The notes below the pieces were generated by a model. That model was not told the DNA's origin. It ran no database searches and saw only the letters and a list, made by a program, of their open reading frames with translations. Positions 58,701 through 64,000 of a DNA stretch of 64,000 nt are shown in pieces. Numbering within the stretch: position 1 is the stretch's first letter; every line of letters begins with the position of its first letter. The stretch comes from Caenorhabditis elegans (taxonomy: Eukaryota > Nematoda > Chromadorea > Rhabditida > Rhabditidae), in assembly GCF_000002985.6 (NCBI RefSeq), contig NC_003280.10:13512501-13576500 (forward strand), written 5' to 3'. A program made the position numbers and the translations under genes.

Positions 58701-61700
58701 TTTGCATTTTTCTTGATAATTTTTGCCCATTTTTCGTCAATTTTCCTTCATTTTTTCCAAATTTCCACCTCAGTACCAATGGTTTCTCGAAAAAAATTCA
58801 GAAAATTCGAAACATTTTCGCTTTCAATTTTTTTCGATTTTTCTGAAATTTTCTCAACAAAAAAAAACACTTTTTCAGCTCAAAATGTGCAAAAAATAAT
58901 TTTCTCCGAATTTCCACCGGTTTTTCTTGAGGTTTTTTTCAATTTTTTTTCGGAAAAAATCGAAAAATCTGGAATGTTTTAGGTTTTTTCAAATTTTCTC
59001 AGATTTTTTTGTGTTGAAAAATGAAAAAAAATGAATTTTGTGGAATTTTGTTGAAAAAACAACGGAAAAATCGAATTTTTTTCAAATTTGACATTTTGAA
59101 GCCAAAAAAATCAAAAATTTCTCGATTTAGCTAAAATTTTTTGAAATTTTTGCAAATTTTCAGACATTTTTCGCCATTTTTCTCCGTAATTTCCACACTC
59201 CCATACCAATGGTTTCTCGAGCTCTGTTGTTGCTCCATTCCGTGTAGCTTCAGCCACAGCAGCTGCGTAGGTTGTAAGAATCGCATTAGCCATATTCTGT
59301 TCGCTGGTCCACGGATATTTCTGATCCTGTTCACGTGACCAGAGAATTGAATGAATATGAGTTTTTTGTTGTTGGCTCCGTCGGGTGAGCAGTACATCAT
59401 CATTGTAAATTGTATCCATCGAAAAATCAATTACCGGAGAAATTGGATAAATGTCGGGAAGGGGCTCCGCGCTGAAAATTTTGGACAATTTTTGGTGGAA
59501 AATTGAGGAATTTTGGTAGGAAAAACTCGAAAAACTGAACATTTTAGTAAAAATTCGCCTGGAAATTTGGAACTTTATTTTTTTTGGCACTTTTTCGCTA
59601 TTTTCGGATTATAAAAAATTCGTAAAATATTTTATAGTCATCATTTTATAGTCGATTTGTTTTTACATTTTTTTTCCTTCAACAAAATTCCACGAATGTG
59701 TAATAACAAAATTCTGATGGCTTTTTCCCCGGAAATAGCTTGAAAAAGTGGAAAATCCACTTTTTTTAAAAAAATTATACATTCGTGGAATTTTGGGGGA
59801 AAAATAACAAAATTCTGATGGCTTTAAAGTTTTTTAAAATGAATTTCTAATAGAAAAAATGGGGAAATTTTCAGTTTTTTTTTGAGTAAAAGCCATTTTT
59901 TGTTATTCCTTCCTAAAAATTTCCACGAATGTGAAATAACAAAAAAAAAACGATTTTTTTTCATTTTTTTGGGCCGCTTGGAAATATGGTTTTTTTTCCC
60001 TGGAAATAGCTTGAAAATTGCAAAAAAACATCCATTTTCTGTTATTATCCATTCGTATAAATTTTCTCCATAAATATTTCCACTAATGTGTAATAACGAA
60101 ATTCTGATGGCTTTTTCTCCGGAAATAGCTTTAAAAAGTGGAAAAATCCACATTTTTGTTATCACACATTCGTGGAAATTTTGGGGATAAACTTTCTACG
60201 AATGTGTAATAACAAAAAATGGGGGTTTTCTGATTTTTCAAGCTATTTTCGGGGAAAAACCCACCAGAATTTTTTATTATTATACATTCGTGAAAATATA
60301 GTTTTTTTCCCCGAAAATAGCTTGAAAAATTGCAAAAACCCCGTATTTTTTTGTTATTACACATTCGTGGAAATTTTGGGGATAAAATTTCTACGAATGT
60401 GTAATGACAAAAAATGGGGGTTTTCCGATTTTTCAAGCTATTTTCGGGGAAAAATCCACCAGAATTTTTTTTTATTATACATTCGTGAAAATATAGTTTT
60501 TTTTTCCCCGAAAATAGCTTGAAAAATTGCAAAAACTCCACATTTTTTGGTTATTGCACATTCATGAAAATTTTTTCCCTAAAAATTTCCACGAATGTGT
60601 AATAACCCAAAAAAAAAACGATTCTTTTCATTTTTTTAAACCATTTTTTCAAAATTTTAGACGCTTTCCAGATTTTGTGTCACAAATTGTCACAAAAAAT
60701 TTGATTTTTGGCTTAAATTCGATTTTTGAAGCAAATTTTTCAAAATTTGGATTAAATTTTTAGAGAAATCCCAAAAAAAAGGTGAATTTTCACAATTTTC
60801 TCTGGGATTTTTGAGGAAAAACATGTTAAAATGCATACTTTTCATTCAGATTTTTCGCATTTTTCACAAGTTTTGCAATAAAAAATTCTGATTTTTAGCA
60901 ATTTTGCAGTAGAAATTTCAAGATTTTGTGGAAAATATGCTATTTTTTTCCTATTTTTTTTTCAATTTATAGGCACTTTAAGTCGATTTTTCTTCGGAAA
61001 AAGTGCTAAAAAAGTGCATTTTAATGGGATTTTTGGTGAAAAATTCGATTTTTTAGCACAAATTTCTAATTTTTCAGGACATTCTTATACCAAACAGCTT
61101 TAACATCAATTGGTCCAGCCCAAGGCATTGTAACTGTGGAATCTGCAGATTGTACTGTAAGATGGGGCTGAGCACGGAGCACAAGCGCATTTTTTGAGAA
61201 ATATTGACCGCCGGAGACGTAGACGGACAGTGGAGAATCACGGTTTACTCTGCAAAAATTTTTTAGTTTACTCAAAAAAAAAATTTTTTCCAATTTTTCG
61301 TTAAAATTTTAAAAAATACAGTCGAAAATCGCTAAAAATCAGATTTTTCTGAATTTTCCACAGAAAATTTGAATTTTTTTGAAGAATTTTCGTTGAAAAT
61401 CTGGAAAAAATCCATGTTTTACAGTAAAAAATCAGATTTTTTTGGATTTTTTACGGAAATTTCGATAGGAAAACTTGAAAACTGCTGAAAAATCGAGATT
61501 TTTCCATGAAAAACGCTTAGAATTCCGAAAAAATGCTCTGAAAATTGAATTTTTTCAAATTTTAGCATATTTTTTGGCAGAAAAACTGAGAATTTTCAAT
61601 TTTTAATTTTTAATCGGTAATTTAGGAAAAATTGACAGGAAAATTCGAGAAAAATAAATTTTTTTCGGGATTTTTTTCAATTTTTCCCGATTTTTGCGGC

Positions 61701-62561
61701 TTTTCCATCGATTTTGCCAATTTTTACAGCTTTTTCAGCTATAAAACTCACTGAAAATTCTGTTTTAATGCCTGAGTTCTCAGACCGCCCAGCACCACGT
61801 GTCGTAGGAGATTATTCAGGATTATATTGCTGAAAATCATCGAAATTCAGTGATTTTTCCGCGTTTTTTTCGCTTTTTTCCTACTTTTTCTTAATAACCG
61901 GCGTTCCGTGAAGGCGTGGATGACGAATCCAGAACATTACCGGATCGAAACGGGCCGGCAACTTTTCCAGACTCGGATTGTATCGTTCTCCGTGAAGAAT
62001 CGCGTCTTTTACCTGAAAAAAACCGCATTTTTTAGCATTTTTTCCACACGAAATAAGGCGATTTTCCCGCCGCTAAAAACCAACCATTTCCTCGTCGATC
62101 TCCAGTTTTGCTGCCGAATTTAGGAGAATTGTATCTGGCAGGCCGCCGGTTGCCACGACGCTCCGGGTTAGCACCGCCGCCTGAGCAATTCCGTCGCTCA
62201 TTGGCTCGGCGGCTTCGAAGATATACGCCGGGTGGCTCTTTTGAAGAGGATGTTGCTGTGGTGGTTCTGTGAACTGAAATTTTTTCAAAATTAATTAATT
62301 AATTTGTTTATTTTTCGGCTTTTTTCTCACTTTCAGCTCATTTTCCATGTGCTCTTTCGCCGCCTGTTCCACCAGATTTTTGCGATTTGAAAGTTGAAAA
62401 ATCTCATTTGGCTCAAAAACTGGCACACCGAGCGCCTTAACCGCGTCAGGCACCTCGAAAGCCGGCATTTTTCGCTTATTTCTCGAATTATAGATCTCTT
62501 TGAAGATTCGAGTGTCCATTTTTCCCCATTGTTTGACGGCGCGGTATTTGCGAAACACCAT
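55717..62561 (-). CDS. mrpl-37: Mitochondrial large ribosomal subunit protein mL37
   Basis: Exons 62561-62331, 62273-62085, 62012-61885, 61829-61752, 61249-61091, 59471-59207, 56970-56847 and 55841-55717 give 432 codons (human MRPL37 423). Marks shared with the human protein are HPLQKSHPAYIFEAAEPM, the RPARFDPVMFW region, DIYPISPVIDF, VAMQLNTLKPTS with NIVWIEKGLRLY, and the tail FHKFVALMLGFGAP. mL37 is a metazoan-specific mitoribosome protein related to mS30. The start ATG directly follows TTCTTTGCAG, so an SL leader would join at the AUG. The exon-5 donor is GTATAAG; a later GTCCTG would break the frame. It is the first gene of the minus-strand block. A divergent gene starts 870 nt away. Confidence 0.93.
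55860..56640. repeat. ~35-bp 'ggggaattttagggtaaaaa' array in mrpl-37 intron 7
   Basis: About 20 units of 'tttttaggggaattttaggg' plus 'taaaaattgg'. A larger block is duplicated (55900-55990 and 56520-56610). One ACACATTCGTGG hairpin lies beyond it at 56736-56792. In the transcript the units are C-rich. Confidence 0.9.
56971..59206. repeat. mrpl-37 intron 6 with duplicated exon-donor segments
   Basis: The intron is built of 'cggaaaacaccgaaaaatct' and 'gaaattttcgtgttttt' repeats. Three copies of a ~400-bp block end in the exon-6 boundary sequence: the real one at 59195-59220 and copies near 57985-58012 and 58765-58795. See the finding on decoy donors. No coding segment is present apart from these fragments. 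Confidence 0.8.
59690..60610. repeat. Hairpin array, ACACATTCGTGGAAA family, mrpl-37 intron 5
   Basis: About eight copies, several degraded: half sites near 59690 and 59766, an altered one near 59903, and fuller ones at 60048, 60159, 60268, 60356, 60472 and 60548. A unit of ~200 bp (60160-60320) is repeated at 60356-60530. Confidence 0.9.
60611..61090. other. Remainder of mrpl-37 intron 5
   Basis: AT-rich, with no repeat family member or gene recognised. Intron 4 (61250-61751) is likewise plain AT-rich filler. Confidence 0.5.
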
Positions 62562-63424
62562 CTGCAAAGAAATTTATCGACTTTTACACGTTTTTTACGG
62601 AGAAATTGCGTGGAAATTCGAAAAAAAATTGATTTAAAATAAAAATCGAAAGAGAAATGGTACGTCGTGGCGGGACCTAGCTGAAAAATTTAAGCATGTA
62701 CCTTTGAGGTTGGATTTTATTGATTTTTCTCCATTAAAAAGTGATTTTCTAGTCAAATTTAGTTTTCAATTTGCGGAACAATCTTTAACGCAATTTTTAA
62801 TCATGTTATTTTATTATTTTTGAAAGATTTAGTAAGCAAAAATCAAAAAAATAGCTTTTCGTGGTGAGACCCCTATAGAAAAATTAAGAAATGTCCCTTT
62901 AAGTGATACGGTAGAGGTCTCGAGGCGAAATTTTGTTTTTAATTATTTTTATTTTTATATATTTTCAAGGAATTGGAGCATTTTTAGCCAATTTTTCGCG
63001 ATTTTCTGCTTAAATATGACGATTTTAAGTAAAATTTTGCAAAAAATCGATAAAACTGACTGAAAAATTTCGAAATTTGGCCTAAAATCGGGAAAAACGG
63101 TAAAAAAATAAAGAAATATCACAACACGAAAAAAAAATTGAATCATCATGTTCACAGGTCACCACCACCCTGCGTCTCCAGCGTCAGCAAGCGCGCTCTA
63201 TCGATTCCCTGCACCGTTTTGAGCGCGCTGAAGGCCCCCCGAGTTGTGTTTCTCTGCGCTCTCCGCCACTTTCTCGGGTTCTATTCGCGCTCCGCCGCAT
63301 TCCATCAGTGTTTCTTATTTCATATTCGATAAAATTTGAATTAAAATTCCTCCTAGAGCTCCTTTTTTCAATAAAATTAATTTTTTAAGCTTTAAAAATT
63401 TTGAAAAATTGTTTTTAATTCCAG
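62562..63424. promoter_or_regulatory. Divergent promoter region with a GC-rich block at 63150-63330
   Basis: Between mrpl-37 (minus) and the acidic-protein gene (plus). Most is AT-rich. 62655-62710 and 62855-62905 are a diverged direct pair ('cgtggcgggacctagctg' and 'cgtggtgagacccctatag'). The block 63150-63330 is GC-rich and unlike anything else in the window, with CTGCGTCTCC, two GCGCGC sites, CTCCGCC boxes and TCTCTGCGCTCTCC. I infer a core promoter, probably bidirectional. TTCCAG at 63419-63424 is an acceptor 6 nt before the plus-strand ATG. Confidence 0.6.
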
Positions 63425-63430
63425 GAAAAG

Positions 63431-63803
63431 ATGTCGCTTCAAACTATCGAAGAAATGGGTAAATATATTCGAATTTTATCGATTTTTTAACCGAAAAAAC
63501 GCATTTTCAGACGCCTACCCTGCTGTAGATGACTCTGGAGACCACCTTCTCGACCCGAATATGATACCAACCGCCGCCACGGAAGTAGTAATGTCGGGAG
63601 ATGGAATTGAGAGGGTATTTATATATATATTGCCGGAAATTCGACTGAAAACCGGCAATTTTCAGCAATTCGGCGACGAGGAGGACACCTATCAATACGA
63701 GTACACTTATGAAGACGATCCGCAGCTGGAAATCGGAGAGGAAGAGGTTGTGGTGACGGATGAAGCTGAATATCAGGAACACTGGAAGGATGAGGAGAAG
63801 TGA
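63431..63803 (+). CDS. Small acidic protein, unrecognised, possibly incomplete
   Basis: Exons 63431-63458, 63511-63614 and 63666-63803 join in frame to an 89-residue product beginning MSLQTIEEMDAYPAVDDSGD. It is very rich in Asp and Glu, with a Tyr-rich patch (DTYQYEYTYEDD) and no hydrophobic segment or known domain. The TGA at 63801 overlaps GAGAA|GTGAGC, a good splice donor. The reading frame may therefore continue into exons beyond the window, and what is visible could be just the acidic N-terminus of a larger protein. The upstream TTCCAG acceptor and GC-rich promoter block support a real gene. I do not assign a function. Confidence 0.6.
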
Positions 63804-64000
63804 GCGCTGGAAATCGAGAAAAACTGCCGGAAAAATGAAAATTTTGACTGAAAACGTGCAGAAAATCGGAAATTTCGCGGAAAATAGCCTGAAAAACACC
63901 GTTTTTGAGTGAAAAAGTGAAAAATTCTCGCTAATACCCCGTTTTCGAGCATTTTCGCGAAAATTTTTCAATGTAAAAGCTTGAAAAACGCGATTTTTTC
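63804..64000. other. Right edge of window
   Basis: AT-rich sequence with 'gaaaaacgcgatt'-type phrases. It is either a 3' flank or the next intron of the acidic-protein gene, depending on whether the donor at 63800 is used. Confidence 0.4.

Noticed and set aside
61070..61090. mrpl-37 exon 5 ending at GTCCTG with a VWYKN extension
   Set aside because: This breaks the phase to exon 6; the earlier GTATAAG donor keeps the frame into DIYPISP.
1..64000. tRNA, snRNA, rRNA or miRNA genes
   Set aside because: I found no convincing tRNA B-box with matching stem or other RNA-gene signature by eye; a tRNAscan or covariance search would be decisive.

Overview
The window is nuclear DNA of a Caenorhabditis nematode. 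The evidence is AT-rich multi-exon genes with TTTCAG-type acceptors, a chemoreceptor gene of the worm-only sre family, telomere-type GCCTAA repeats, a Tc3-like element, and dense families of short palindromic repeats inside introns. The gene set (snx-14, mrpl-37 and others) fits the C. elegans Y48E1B region of chromosome II as I remember it, but I could not check this. I reconstructed ten protein genes. Every splice chain below keeps one open frame from exon to exon.

Left part, plus strand. A tandem array (1-700) lies in the intron before the C-terminal 712 codons of an M13 neprilysin-like metallopeptidase (760-3869; its first exons are outside the window). A complete sre chemoreceptor follows (5412-10425). 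It converges on snx-14 (10613-18695, minus), a 971-aa sorting nexin with an N-terminal membrane hairpin and PXA, RGS-like, PX and nexin-C regions. This part is full of ~190-bp inverted-repeat MITEs ending in CACGTG. It also holds a 1.6-kb Tc3-like non-autonomous transposon in the last snx-14 intron.

Right part, almost all minus strand, read from high to low coordinates: mrpl-37 (62561-55717), then 250 nt, then PGGT1B, the geranylgeranyltransferase-I beta subunit (55466-35435), then 305 nt, then a WASHC1 homologue (35129-30335). After a 1.76-kb gap come PIGP (28571-27490) and the mitochondrial GTPase NOA1 (27496-21132). The short spacings and the consensus acceptors just before the start codons suggest a trans-spliced operon. 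Two arrangements stand out. The PIGP stop and NOA1 start overlap as ATGCTAA with no acceptor between them, so one mRNA may encode both. A complete six-exon gene, probably the Pol I factor TAF1C, sits on the same strand inside the 11.3-kb third intron of PGGT1B.

The introns of the right part carry about 40 copies of a different hairpin repeat (ACACATTCGTGGAAA and its complement). It replaces the CACGTG MITEs seen on the left. Other intron content includes two UUAGGC-sense telomeric tracts, a 2-kb purine/pyrimidine array, several long fold-backs, and copies of a real splice donor inside an mrpl-37 intron. At the right edge a GC-rich block precedes a divergent plus-strand gene for a small acidic protein (63431 onward) that I do not recognise. 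Functionally the block mixes mitochondrial translation (mrpl-37, NOA1), protein prenylation, endosomal actin (WASH), GPI-anchor synthesis (PIGP) and probably rRNA transcription. That is the housekeeping mixture typical of nematode operons.
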